From Pedobacter sp. UBA5917 (lineage in GTDB: Bacteria; Bacteroidota; Bacteroidia; Sphingobacteriales; Sphingobacteriaceae): a stretch of DNA of 28,466 bases. The notes under the pieces were generated by a model, which did no database searches, had not been told where the DNA came from, and worked only from the letters and a program-made list of their open reading frames with translations. The stretch is from the NCBI RefSeq assembly GCF_002432345.1, contig NZ_DJDT01000369.1, positions 1 to 28,466 of the forward strand, read 5' to 3'. This document shows, piece by piece, positions 8,106-15,229 of the stretch (the first letter of the stretch is position 1; every line of letters begins with the position of its first letter). Made by a program: the position numbers and the translations under genes.

Positions 8106-8564
8106 ATGAAAAGAACATTTATCCTGGCTATTGCTGCACTTTCATTTGCAGCATGCCGTAATGCAAATAACCAAACGTCAGAAGCAGCATCAACAGTTTC
8201 TGTTGGTAACGATACCTCAAAAACGGCTAAAGTTGCTCCTGCAGATGCACCGGTTATCGTTTTCGAACGCGAAATTTACGATTTCGGTAAAATAGAGCAG
8301 GGCGAAAAGGTAAAACACGATTTTAAACTTAAAAATACAGGTAAAACACCACTTGTTGTGTCCAATGCAACCGCAACTTGTGGTTGTACCATTCCACAGG
8401 TGCCAGGTTCGCCTATTTTACCGGGTAAAGAAGGTATTATCAGCGTAGTTTTCAATAGCGAAGGCAAAATGGGTATGCAGGATAAAGTAGTAACCATCAC
8501 TTCAAACGCAAACCCTACAGTTTCTACCGTTCACCTGGTAGGAGAGGTACTTGCTAAAAAATAA
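8106..8564 (+). CDS. DUF1573 lipoprotein
   Basis: A 152-residue protein with a lipoprotein signal: a basic start (MKR), a hydrophobic core and a lipobox-like SFAAC with Cys at residue 17. A Ser/Thr/Ala-rich linker follows, then an Ig-like DUF1573 domain from about residue 50: YDFGKIEQGEKVKHDFKLKN, a CGCT motif near 95, and a closing beta-strand region. DUF1573 domains are ASH/Ig-like and common on Bacteroidetes surface or periplasmic proteins; no catalytic function is known. It is wedged between nusB and yajC, an arrangement I recall from other Bacteroidetes. Confidence 0.88.
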   Translation: MKRTFILAIAALSFAACRNANNQTSEAASTVSVGNDTSKTAKVAPADAPVIVFEREIYDFGKIEQGEKVKHDFKLKNTGKTPLVVSNATATCGCTIPQVPGSPILPGKEGIISVVFNSEGKMGMQDKVVTITSNANPTVSTVHLVGEVLAKK

Positions 8565-8625
8565 TTTAGTTGATTATTGGTCACATTAAAGATCATCAAC
8601 TATTCATACACAAAAAAAATAAAAA

Positions 8626-8946
8626 ATGACATCAACAGTAATTTTACAGGCAGCAGGCGGATTTGATCCAAGACAGTTAATCATGTTTGGGGCAATTGCG
8701 CTAGTGTTCTACTTTTTTATGATCCGTCCTCAGCTTAAAAAAGCCAAAGACCATAAAAAATTAATCAGTGAGTTGAAAAAAGGCGATAAAATTGTAACTA
8801 CAGCAGGTATTCACGGCCGTATTGCAGATATGAACGATACAACTTTTTTAATCGAAGTTGAAGGTGGTGTGAAAATCCGTTTCGATAAATCGGCAGTTTC
8901 TTTAGATGCTACAAAAGCAACAACTCCGGCAGCGCCTAAAGCTTAA
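8626..8946 (+). CDS. yajC: YajC preprotein translocase accessory subunit
   Basis: A 106-residue protein of typical YajC length. One membrane helix spans about residues 16-36 (LIMFGAIALVFYFFMIRPQ), ending in the family's conserved RPQ. A basic segment, KKAKDHKKLISELKKGDKIV, and a small beta domain (TTAGIHGRI) follow, then an Ala/Pro-rich tail. YajC associates with SecDF at the inner membrane and supports Sec-dependent export. It lies 61 bases after the DUF1573 gene and is closed by a strong terminator. Confidence 0.95.
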   Translation: MTSTVILQAAGGFDPRQLIMFGAIALVFYFFMIRPQLKKAKDHKKLISELKKGDKIVTTAGIHGRIADMNDTTFLIEVEGGVKIRFDKSAVSLDATKATTPAAPKA

Positions 8947-8968
8947 TAAAAAATAATTAAAATTTGAG

Positions 8969-9002
8969 CAGTCCCGAAAACTTTCGGGACTGTTTTTGTT
9001 TT
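8969..9002 (+). terminator. Rho-independent terminator after yajC
   Basis: CAGTCCCGAAA / TTTCGGGACTG arms followed by TTTTTGTTTT. It separates the nusB-yajC block from ybbR. Confidence 0.88.
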
Positions 9003-9024
9003 ACTACATTTGATTAAATGCATT

Positions 9025-9052
9025 TTTGGATGTTTTTTCCTGCTTACATTTA
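9025..9052 (+). promoter_or_regulatory. Possible promoter of the ybbR-coaE pair
   Basis: TTTG at 9025-9028 and TACATTTA at 9045-9052 (one base off TAnnTTTG) with 16 bases between. Placed after the yajC terminator and 15 bases before the ATG at 9068, where a promoter is expected. Confidence 0.35.
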
Positions 9053-9067
9053 AGATTTTAACGGATT

Positions 9068-10015
9068 ATGCCCTTTATTAGATTAACTAAAATTGAAAAA
9101 AGACGTGTATTTAGCCTGTTGGCATGTTTGCTGCTGGCCATTGCTGCATGGCTTTTTATGGCATTGAACAATAAATACGAATATGTGGCCAAAACGGTGC
9201 TGGTTTTTAAAAATACGCCAACCAAAAGGGCCTTTTATCCTTTGCAATCCGATACGATAGATTTGAGGGTGGAAGGAACGGGCTGGCAATTGTTATTTGC
9301 CAGGTTAAGGATCAGCCCTCCGTCTGTTAACGTAAATTTAAGTCAGCTCAATACAAAAGATTTTATTGTTTTTTCCGATCAGCTTTATAACATCAATAAG
9401 CAATTGGAAAGTTCGCAAAAGGTGATTTCTGTTAAGCCTGATACGCTTTATTTCGATTTTACCAAACGGATGGTGAAAAGAGTACCGGTAAAACTGATCG
9501 ATAAACTGAGTTTCGAAAAACAGTATGGCATCTCCAGCGAAATTATCCTCAATCCGAAATATGTTAAGGTTGCCGGACCAAAGGAAGAACTTGATAAAAT
9601 AAAATTCTGGCCTACCGATACGTTAAAACTCGATAAAGTGCAGAACAGCAGTACCACAAGGGTAGGGTTGCAGCACAGTATCCATAAAAATGTGAGCATT
9701 TATCCTTCTTCGGTAGAAGTAAAGCTGCCGGTTGATGAATTTACGGAGAAAACCATTGAGGTACCTTTAAAAATTATCAATAACCGGAATTATAACAGTA
9801 TAAAACTCTATCCTAAAAAGGTTAAAGTTACTTTTTTAGTGGCATTGAGCAATTTTGACCAGGTTGACGAAAGTTTCATCACGGCAACTATTGATGCTGA
9901 TGAGTGGCTCAATTTAAAACACCGCCAGTTTACCGTTAAAATAACCGAGTTTCCCGATTATTGTAAATTGGTAAGTGTAATGCCTTCCAAAATAGATTTC
10001 ATAGTAGAAAAATAA
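9068..10015 (+). CDS. YbbR-domain membrane-anchored protein
   Basis: A 315-residue protein with a short basic N-terminus, one membrane helix at about residues 16-34 (SLLACLLLAIAAWLFMAL), and an extracytoplasmic beta-rich remainder made of YbbR-like repeats; the VxVKLIDKLS and PKYVKVAGPKEEL segments are typical repeat boundaries. In Firmicutes, YbbR (CdaR) modulates the diadenylate cyclase CdaA; whether this homologue does so is unknown, and no cyclase gene is visible here. The stop codon overlaps the coaE start by one base (TAATG), implying coupled translation. Confidence 0.85.
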   Translation: MPFIRLTKIEKRRVFSLLACLLLAIAAWLFMALNNKYEYVAKTVLVFKNTPTKRAFYPLQSDTIDLRVEGTGWQLLFARLRISPPSVNVNLSQLNTKDFIVFSDQLYNINKQLESSQKVISVKPDTLYFDFTKRMVKRVPVKLIDKLSFEKQYGISSEIILNPKYVKVAGPKEELDKIKFWPTDTLKLDKVQNSSTTRVGLQHSIHKNVSIYPSSVEVKLPVDEFTEKTIEVPLKIINNRNYNSIKLYPKKVKVTFLVALSNFDQVDESFITATIDADEWLNLKHRQFTVKITEFPDYCKLVSVMPSKIDFIVEK

Positions 10016-10632
10016 TGTATAAAGTAGGGATAACAGGTGGTATAGGAAGCGGTAAAAGTACCGTTTGTAAGGTTTTTGAAGTATTGGGGATCCCTGTATT
10101 TTATGCAGATACCGCTGCAAAAGAAATGATGACCCAGGATGCTTTACTAGTAGAGGGTGTTAAATTGGCTTTTGGCAACGAAAGTTATTTCGAAGATGGC
10201 AAACTCAACAATAAACATATTGCCGATATTGTTTTTAATAACGAGAAAGCACTCGCACAATTAAATGCCCTGGTTCATCCAGCCGTTTTTAGGGCTTTTG
10301 ATGCCTGGGAAGCCACCATTCCTTCTACTGTTCCATATACTTTAAAGGAAGCCGCAATATTGTTCGAAAGCGGCTCTTATAAATTTTGCGATACCACTAT
10401 TTTGGTTACGGCTCCTTATGGGATTAAAATAAAGCGTTTGATACAGCGCGATGGCCTTACCGAAGAGCAGATAAAAGCCCGCATGGATAAACAGCTTAGC
10501 GACGGCGAAAAAGCGAAACTGGCCGATCATTTTATTGTTAATGATGAACAGCGATCCATCATCGAACAGGTTTTAGCACTGCATCAACAATTTCTTAAGT
10601 CGGCCGAAGGATTTAAAAGTGCCAATCCATAA
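10015..10632 (+). CDS. coaE: Dephospho-CoA kinase
   Basis: A 205-residue P-loop kinase of usual CoaE length. The Walker A motif is GGIGSGKST at residues 8-16, the substrate-binding ADTAAKE follows near 32, and the LID-type segment is QRDGLTEEQIKARM. It phosphorylates the ribose 3'-hydroxyl of dephospho-CoA, the last step of coenzyme A synthesis, in the cytosol. The start overlaps the ybbR stop by one base, so the two are translationally coupled. No terminator hairpin is seen directly after it. Confidence 0.96.
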   Translation: MYKVGITGGIGSGKSTVCKVFEVLGIPVFYADTAAKEMMTQDALLVEGVKLAFGNESYFEDGKLNNKHIADIVFNNEKALAQLNALVHPAVFRAFDAWEATIPSTVPYTLKEAAILFESGSYKFCDTTILVTAPYGIKIKRLIQRDGLTEEQIKARMDKQLSDGEKAKLADHFIVNDEQRSIIEQVLALHQQFLKSAEGFKSANP

Positions 10633-10636
10633 TCTA

Positions 10637-10771
10637 CTTAAATCCTTTTATCCTAATCATGATTTTAGAAGATTTTTTTCAACATAGAAATTTAAAAGTA
10701 TCATTTTTTAATTCACTAGAATCATAGCATCCTTAAATCCTTTCATCCTAATCATGATTTTAGAAGATTTT
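10637..10771 (+). repeat. 40-bp direct repeat duplicating the 5' end of the following gene
   Basis: Bases 10637-10676 and 10732-10771 match at 39 of 40 positions. Each copy contains the upstream ...TCCTAATC, the ATG and the next five codons (MILEDF). The first copy (ATG at 10659) reads 22 codons and stops with TAG at 10725; the second (ATG at 10754) continues into the MBL gene. The copies are 95 bases apart, so they are in different frames. Confidence 0.9.
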
Positions 10772-11695
10772 ATTACCATTACCCCAACGGGATTGTACTG
10801 TGTTTACGGCGATTTTTACCTCGATCCGCAACAGCCCGTTAAAGAAGCAGTGATTTCTCATGCACATGGCGATCATGCCATTGGAGGAAGCCAGAATGTA
10901 CATTGCACAGCACCTACGGCAGCTTTTATGAAACACCGTTACCGCAAGTTTGCCGCGGTTGATTTTTTCACCAAAAGCTATCGCGAAACCTTCAGGATAA
11001 ATGAGGTAAGCATTTCCTTTTACCCTGCCGGACATATTTTGGGCTCTGCACAGGTTTTAATGGAATATAAAGGTATTAAATACCTTTACACAGGTGATTA
11101 TAAGATAGAGCCTGATACAACCTGTGAGCCTTTTGAATTTGTGGAGGCCGATGTGTTGATTACCGAAAGCACGTTTGCAGATCCGGAAACCAAACATCCT
11201 TCACCGGTTGATGAAATCAAAAAACTAAACGAAACCAAAGCCAATATCATGCTTGGCGCCTATGCCTTGGGCAAAAGCCAGCGGATTATCCAATTGTTGA
11301 ACGAGCATTGCCCAACACGGAACATAATGGTGCACTTTAGCATTATGCCATTCGTTAAAATATATGAGGATTATGGCATGAAACTGGGCAATTACAAAAT
11401 GTACGACCGTAAAGTGATGAAAAATTATCACGAAAACCAGGTTTATATCGTTCCGCCAATGGTTTTTCATAGTTATCATAAGGCAATCAATGTGGTACGG
11501 GCATTCGCGTCAGGCTGGAAAAATCTGCAACAGCAAAACGGAATTTCGCTTTATATTTCCGATCACGCTGATTGGGACGCGATTTTAGAAACCATCGAAA
11601 AAGTAAAACCGAAACAGGTGTGGACTTTGCACGGTGATGGAAAACAGCTTAAAGATTATTTTAAGGATAAACTTGAGGTTAAAATACTTAATTAA
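10754..11695 (+). CDS. MBL-fold nuclease-like protein (ligase-associated exonuclease / CPSF-like)
   Basis: A 313-residue metallo-beta-lactamase-fold protein. Its start, TPTGLYCVYGDFYLDPQQPV, resembles the opening of ligase-associated DNA exonucleases. The metal motif HAHGDH is at residues 36-41; further ligand candidates are PAGHILGSAQ, YTGDYK and SDHADW, with a late LHGD. The order of motifs matches the beta-CASP/SNM1-type nucleic-acid hydrolases, though the beta-CASP insert is short. No DNA ligase gene is adjacent, unlike the canonical context. Likely a cytosolic metallonuclease for DNA repair or RNA processing; substrate not determined. The true start is the second of two near-identical start regions. 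Confidence 0.82.
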   Translation: MILEDFITITPTGLYCVYGDFYLDPQQPVKEAVISHAHGDHAIGGSQNVHCTAPTAAFMKHRYRKFAAVDFFTKSYRETFRINEVSISFYPAGHILGSAQVLMEYKGIKYLYTGDYKIEPDTTCEPFEFVEADVLITESTFADPETKHPSPVDEIKKLNETKANIMLGAYALGKSQRIIQLLNEHCPTRNIMVHFSIMPFVKIYEDYGMKLGNYKMYDRKVMKNYHENQVYIVPPMVFHSYHKAINVVRAFASGWKNLQQQNGISLYISDHADWDAILETIEKVKPKQVWTLHGDGKQLKDYFKDKLEVKILN

Positions 11696-11700
11696 CCAGG

Positions 11701-11730
11701 GTTCGTCATTCTGAACTTGTTTCAGAATCT
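11701..11730. repeat. Short hairpin of the GTCATTCTGAA repeat type
   Basis: ATTCTGAA (11708-11715) and TTCAGAAT (11721-11728) pair around a 5-base loop, beginning with GTTCGTCATT. It sits just after the stop at 11695 and may also end the transcript. It resembles a half-unit of the longer palindromes elsewhere in the window. Confidence 0.55.
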
Positions 11731-11748
11731 TTAGTTATCTTAATCAAA

Positions 11749-11890
11749 TGAATGATTGAATGAGAGCATAAATGAATGATAGAATAACCGAATGAATGAT
11801 TGAGTGGTTAAAGGTCTAAGTTAAAACATTCTATCATTCAAAATTCAATCAATTAAAATTCACCAATTCACTCATTCAAAATTCAATTTT
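11749..11890. repeat. Degenerate AATGAATGATTGAATG-type repeats, direct and inverted
   Basis: Several copies of AATGAATGAT(T/A)GA in the left half and reverse-complement versions (TCATTCAAAATTCAA) in the right half. A 13-bp exact inverted pair is TGAATGATAGAAT (11773-11785) with ATTCTATCATTCA (11828-11840). No coding sense seen. Confidence 0.6.
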
Positions 11891-11894
11891 AGCT

Positions 11895-12038
11895 ATGAAA
11901 GAAGGCGAAGATTTTTATTTTAACGAAGATGGACTGATGGTTTTTACTGAAGCCTATCACCTAAAACGGGGCTATTGCTGCAAAAACAAGTGCAAGCACT
12001 GTCCGTGGGGTTATGGAAAGAAGAAAGAGAAGAAATAG
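11895..12038 (+). CDS. Small Cys-rich DUF5522-type protein
   Basis: A 47-residue protein from ATG 11895 to TAG 12036-12038. It has an acidic aromatic start (MKEGEDFYFNEDGLMVFTEA), then HLKRGYCC, a KCKHCPWGYG centre and a poly-Lys tail. The four Cys (CC...C..C) followed by PWGY are the hallmark I recall for DUF5522, a small family of unknown function. The Cys spacing would suit a Zn site or a redox pair. It follows the MBL nuclease-like gene by about 200 bases of repeats on the same strand. Confidence 0.8.
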   Translation: MKEGEDFYFNEDGLMVFTEAYHLKRGYCCKNKCKHCPWGYGKKKEKK

Positions 12039-12142
12039 TCCAGTTCCCAGTTGGCAATTTTCAGTTTGCGGTTAAGCTTAAAGAAGGCATGTTTTAAGAT
12101 ACTTTGTATACAAATGGAGCGTAAACTGGACTTCCTTCTTAG

Positions 12143-12745
12143 TTACTTTACGCTAAATCGCACACGCTCATAAATATCAGCTAAAGCCACATCAAAACCC
12201 ATTGAAACCAAGGTGAAAGTATCAGAAATCTCTTTGTAATCGTTAAGTATCCACTCTTTTTCTTCATTAATATAATAAGCTTCAACCGAAACCGATTCCG
12301 AGTCGATCATGATGTATTCTTTTAATGATGGGATATCTTTATACAGGTTAAATTTTTTGCCTCTATCATAATTTTTGGTTGAAGGTGAAAGGATTTCGAT
12401 GATAACAGTTGGTAGAATAAAGGTTTCTTCATCAATATCAATATGTTTTACGTCATCACAGTAGATAGAGATATCCGGATAGGTGAATAAGGTGTTTTCG
12501 GGAATATTCATTCGCATATCACTCCCAAAAATGTTGCACGACTTTCCTTTTAACTTATTGCCCACCGCCAGAAAAATATTGGAAAACAAGATGTTATGTT
12601 TAAAGCCCGCACCCGACATTGCAAATATATCACCCTGAAAATATTCATGTTTTTCGGTTGATTCTTTTTCCATTTCCAGGTATTCTTCAACGGTGTAACG
12701 TCTTTTTTGATAAGCTACAGCTGGTTCGTTTACAATGTTTTCCAT
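12143..12745 (-). CDS. Uma2 / DUF820-family PD-(D/E)XK nuclease-like protein
   Basis: A 200-residue protein of the Uma2 family, at usual length. It starts with RRYTVEEYLEMEKESTEKHE and has EYFQGDIFAMSG, the family's first conserved block. The presumed nuclease core contains YPDISIYC near residue 90 and VIIEILSPSTKNYDRGKKF near 112-130, giving the Asp, Glu and Lys of a PD-(D/E)XK site. Such genes are abundant in cyanobacteria and Bacteroidetes and often mobile, with no settled function. It is flanked by spacers with degenerate repeats and shares no operon. Not part of a recognisable defence cluster. Confidence 0.88.
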   Translation of the reverse strand: MENIVNEPAVAYQKRRYTVEEYLEMEKESTEKHEYFQGDIFAMSGAGFKHNILFSNIFLAVGNKLKGKSCNIFGSDMRMNIPENTLFTYPDISIYCDDVKHIDIDEETFILPTVIIEILSPSTKNYDRGKKFNLYKDIPSLKEYIMIDSESVSVEAYYINEEKEWILNDYKEISDTFTLVSMGFDVALADIYERVRFSVK

Positions 12746-12839
12746 AAACTAATTTACTGAATTATAGCTGCGATCTGAAAACTATAAACGATTTAAACGC
12801 TTAAAAACGGCTACGGGGCGATTGCTTTGTTCGGATTGG

Positions 12840-12897
12840 TTAATCGGTTAACTGTTTAAATCGGTTAACTGAAAACTGCTAACTGAAAACTACCAAC
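12840..12897. repeat. Degenerate TAACTGAAAACTG-type repeats
   Basis: Tandem near-copies: ATCGGTTAACTG, twice, then AACTGAAAACTG and CTAACTGAAAACTACC. It fills the gap before the ZIP gene stop and is low-complexity. A relative, CCCAGTTGGCAATTTTCAG, lies at about 12047-12065. Confidence 0.55.
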
Positions 12898-12901
12898 TAA
12901 A

Positions 12902-13618
12902 CTAATGTCCGGCAAAGAAACCGATCAATGCTACGCCGATTCCCAATAGTACAGCGATCATTTTACGTGTATTGATTTTATGATCGGCGCTCGATTCGAA
13001 TAAAATTGTGGTAGAAATATGTAAGAAAATACCGATTACAACACCCATAATTTTATTGAAATAAGCATCCAAACCGCCAATCGTACCATTGCTAAGGCCA
13101 ACACTTACGTAAAAACCCAGCGGAGCCATTACCGCAAATAAAATAAGATATAGGATAATGCTGCCCTTTTTAAAATGGTTCTGCATCAGTATACTGGCCA
13201 ATGCAAAAGCTGCAGGGATATGGTGTAACGCAATACCGAAAATCAATTCGTTGTGCTGTTCTTTTGCCAAAGGCATCCCTTCTAAAAAAGCATGCAGGCA
13301 TAAACTGATCATAATACCGAAAGGGAAAACGTGTCCATCATGATGTTTATGGATATGGCCATGCTCTACACCTTCTGAAAATTGCTCCAGAAAAATCTGC
13401 AATAAGAAACCAATCAGGATAAAAACACCAATTTGCCACTTATCCGGTCCGCTGTAAGCATCAGGGATTAGATGTAAAACCGTAATGGCAAAAAGATAGG
13501 CCCCACTGAAAGATAGAATCAGTTTCAGCAGTTTAGATTTATCGCTCTTTACCAGAAAAATAGCTGTTCCGCCCAAAAAGGCACAGAAAAAGAGTACGCA
13601 GAGTTTCCAGATTTCCAT
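12902..13618 (-). CDS. ZIP-family divalent metal transporter
   Basis: A 238-residue inner-membrane protein with about eight helices. Signature residues are in helix 4, LHAFLEGMPL (His at 109, Glu at 113), and helix 5, LHHIPAAFAL (132-140), which form the binuclear metal site of ZIP carriers. The loop before helix 4 is His-rich (EHGHIHKHHDGH, residues 85-96), as in many Zn2+ transporters. It probably imports Zn2+ or another divalent metal. It is the third gene of an operon, starting 3 bases after the PAP2 gene. Confidence 0.92.
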   Translation of the reverse strand: MEIWKLCVLFFCAFLGGTAIFLVKSDKSKLLKLILSFSGAYLFAITVLHLIPDAYSGPDKWQIGVFILIGFLLQIFLEQFSEGVEHGHIHKHHDGHVFPFGIMISLCLHAFLEGMPLAKEQHNELIFGIALHHIPAAFALASILMQNHFKKGSIILYLILFAVMAPLGFYVSVGLSNGTIGGLDAYFNKIMGVVIGIFLHISTTILFESSADHKINTRKMIAVLLGIGVALIGFFAGH

Positions 13619-13621
13619 AGG

Positions 13622-14185
13622 TTAAAAATCAGGTTGTAATTTTTTAAATATTCTCGAACAGATCACGCCGATCGTAATTCCCAGTAATGCACCGGTAGTT
13701 ACGTCAATAGGGTAGTGCACACCTACATATACCTGCGCAAAACTGATGATAAATGCCCAGAATATACCGATTGGTAAAATAGGTTTCCATCTACTGTAAA
13801 ATACGCAGATCAGAAATACGGCAATCGCAAAATGGTTGGTGGCATGCGCAGAAGGAAAACTCAAACCACTGCCGCAGGGAACGCGATGGATGATATCGTT
13901 AGCCAAACTCATGTCGTTGCAGGGCCTTACCCTCGATACCCAGGGTTTTATCACTCTTGAGGCTATTAAATCGCCCATAGCAAAGGTAAAGAGTACCATG
14001 CCAATAATATAATAACCTGTTTTTTTATACTGTTTAATACAGAATACAACGATAAACAGATAAAGCGGCGACCAAAAGAAACGGTTGCGCATTAAAGGCA
14101 TCAACCAATCAAAAAAGCTATTTGAAAGTCCGCGGTGGATTTTCAGGAACAATTCTACATCAAATTGCTGTATGCTTTCTATCAT
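13622..14185 (-). CDS. PAP2-family membrane phosphatase
   Basis: A 187-residue membrane phosphatase with about five or six helices. The three PAP2 motifs are K(80)PWVSRVRP, SFPSAHAT at 109-116 and QVYVGVHYPID at 151-161. In motif 3 the usual Arg (SRxxxxxHxxxD) is Gln at 151, while the catalytic His at 157 and Asp at 161 are kept. Substrates of the family are lipid phosphates such as undecaprenyl diphosphate or phosphatidate, hydrolysed on the outer face of the inner membrane. The ATG overlaps the methyltransferase stop by 4 bases (ATGA), so the genes are coupled. Confidence 0.9.
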   Translation of the reverse strand: MIESIQQFDVELFLKIHRGLSNSFFDWLMPLMRNRFFWSPLYLFIVVFCIKQYKKTGYYIIGMVLFTFAMGDLIASRVIKPWVSRVRPCNDMSLANDIIHRVPCGSGLSFPSAHATNHFAIAVFLICVFYSRWKPILPIGIFWAFIISFAQVYVGVHYPIDVTTGALLGITIGVICSRIFKKLQPDF

Positions 14186-14913
14186 GCTTTTTTACAGATT
14201 AAAATTAAGCGATCGGAAGTGGAGTGGTCAAAATCCTCTAAACTGTAGTTGCCAAAAGTTTGTTCGATCTGCATGCCTGCTTTGGTAAGCATGCGCTCAA
14301 AATCTTCAAAACTGAAGGCCTGCACACGTTCTTCAAAATTATATACCTTGTGGTTGTCTTCAAAATTGATTTTTTTGATGATTTTTCCTTCAACAACATT
14401 TTTGGTAATGTTAAAGGTAATGCCATCGAGTGATTTGGTTTCGCATGAATTTAAGTTGCGGATAATTTTTTCGGTGTTAAAATAATCCAGCACCAATATC
14501 CCATCAGCAGTTAAACATTTCCTAAAGGTTTTAAGTGCATTTACATGTTCTTTTTCGGTATCAAAATAACCGAAGCTGGTAAAAAGATTTAAGGCCACAT
14601 CAAAATAGTTGATGTAAAAGAGCCTGCGCATATCGTGTACCAGAAAATGCAATTTGTTGTTTTCGAACTGCTTGGCATATTTAATGCTTTGTTCAGAAAG
14701 ATCTATCCCGGTAACATCAAAACCTTTTTTGTTCAGGTAGATGGAGTGACGGCCTTTTCCACAGGCAATATCCAGCATTTTGGCATTGGCCTTCGGATTT
14801 AGGAAATGGGTGAGTTTATCAATAAAAAACTCGGCTTCAGCATCATTCCGTTGTTGATATAGAATATGATAATATGGCGAATTAAACCAATATTGAAACC
14901 ACTTGCGCTGCAT
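14182..14913 (-). CDS. Class I SAM-dependent methyltransferase
   Basis: A 243-residue Rossmann-fold methyltransferase. The SAM-binding motif I is MLDIACGKGRHSIYL near residues 46-60, followed by the acidic end of beta-2 (VTGIDLS) and motif II-like FDVALNLFTSFGYF, then a DYFN loop. This resembles the small Methyltransf_25-type enzymes; the substrate is not readable. It heads an operon with the PAP2 and ZIP genes. The combination suggests envelope lipid or quinone/metal homeostasis, but that is only inference. Confidence 0.88.
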   Translation of the reverse strand: MQRKWFQYWFNSPYYHILYQQRNDAEAEFFIDKLTHFLNPKANAKMLDIACGKGRHSIYLNKKGFDVTGIDLSEQSIKYAKQFENNKLHFLVHDMRRLFYINYFDVALNLFTSFGYFDTEKEHVNALKTFRKCLTADGILVLDYFNTEKIIRNLNSCETKSLDGITFNITKNVVEGKIIKKINFEDNHKVYNFEERVQAFSFEDFERMLTKAGMQIEQTFGNYSLEDFDHSTSDRLILICKKA

Positions 14914-14942
14914 ATAAAAGCCGTTTGTATCTTAAAAAGATG

Positions 14943-14950
14943 CAAATATA
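14943..14950 (-). promoter_or_regulatory. Candidate -7 element (TATATTTG) of the methyltransferase operon
   Basis: Exact TAnnTTTG on the minus strand, 29 bases before the start at 14913. No clear TTG at the -33 distance. The spacer 14914-15229 also holds the divergent promoter for the phosphoglucosamine mutase gene. Confidence 0.45.
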
Positions 14951-15125
14951 AGGTTTTACAACCGCTAGTGAAGTTAGAATATGCTTTTATGCAATAATGT
15001 TGCAAGAATATTATGGTTCGGGTTTTTATATTGTTGAAAATGAATGTAAAAATTGAAAAATAATTAATGGTTAAAACATACGTTTGATTTTTATTGCCTG
15101 ACTAATTTCTATCAAACACATCGTG

Positions 15126-15154
15126 TTTGTAGATATAAAAACAATGTAAATTTG
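15126..15154 (+). promoter_or_regulatory. Promoter of the phosphoglucosamine mutase gene
   Basis: TTTG at 15126-15129 and TAAATTTG at 15147-15154 with 17 bases between: both elements fit exactly. It lies about 75 bases before the GTG at 15230; the TTG at 15152 is inside the -7 element and is not a start. Confidence 0.6.
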
Positions 15155-15229
15155 CTTGGCAAAACCTTGCTAAATAGCATCTATCTTGTTTTTTTTGTTA
15201 TTTTTGGACCTCAAAATAAAATATACACG

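Noticed and set aside
10659..10727. 22-codon ORF (MILEDFFQHRNL...) as an independent gene
   Set aside because: It begins as a duplicate of the next gene's start and runs into unrelated sequence; better treated as part of the repeat, though a leader role is listed as a finding.
15152..15229. TTG start extending the phosphoglucosamine mutase by 26 residues
   Set aside because: The TTG is part of the TAAATTTG promoter element and the family start matches the GTG at 15230.
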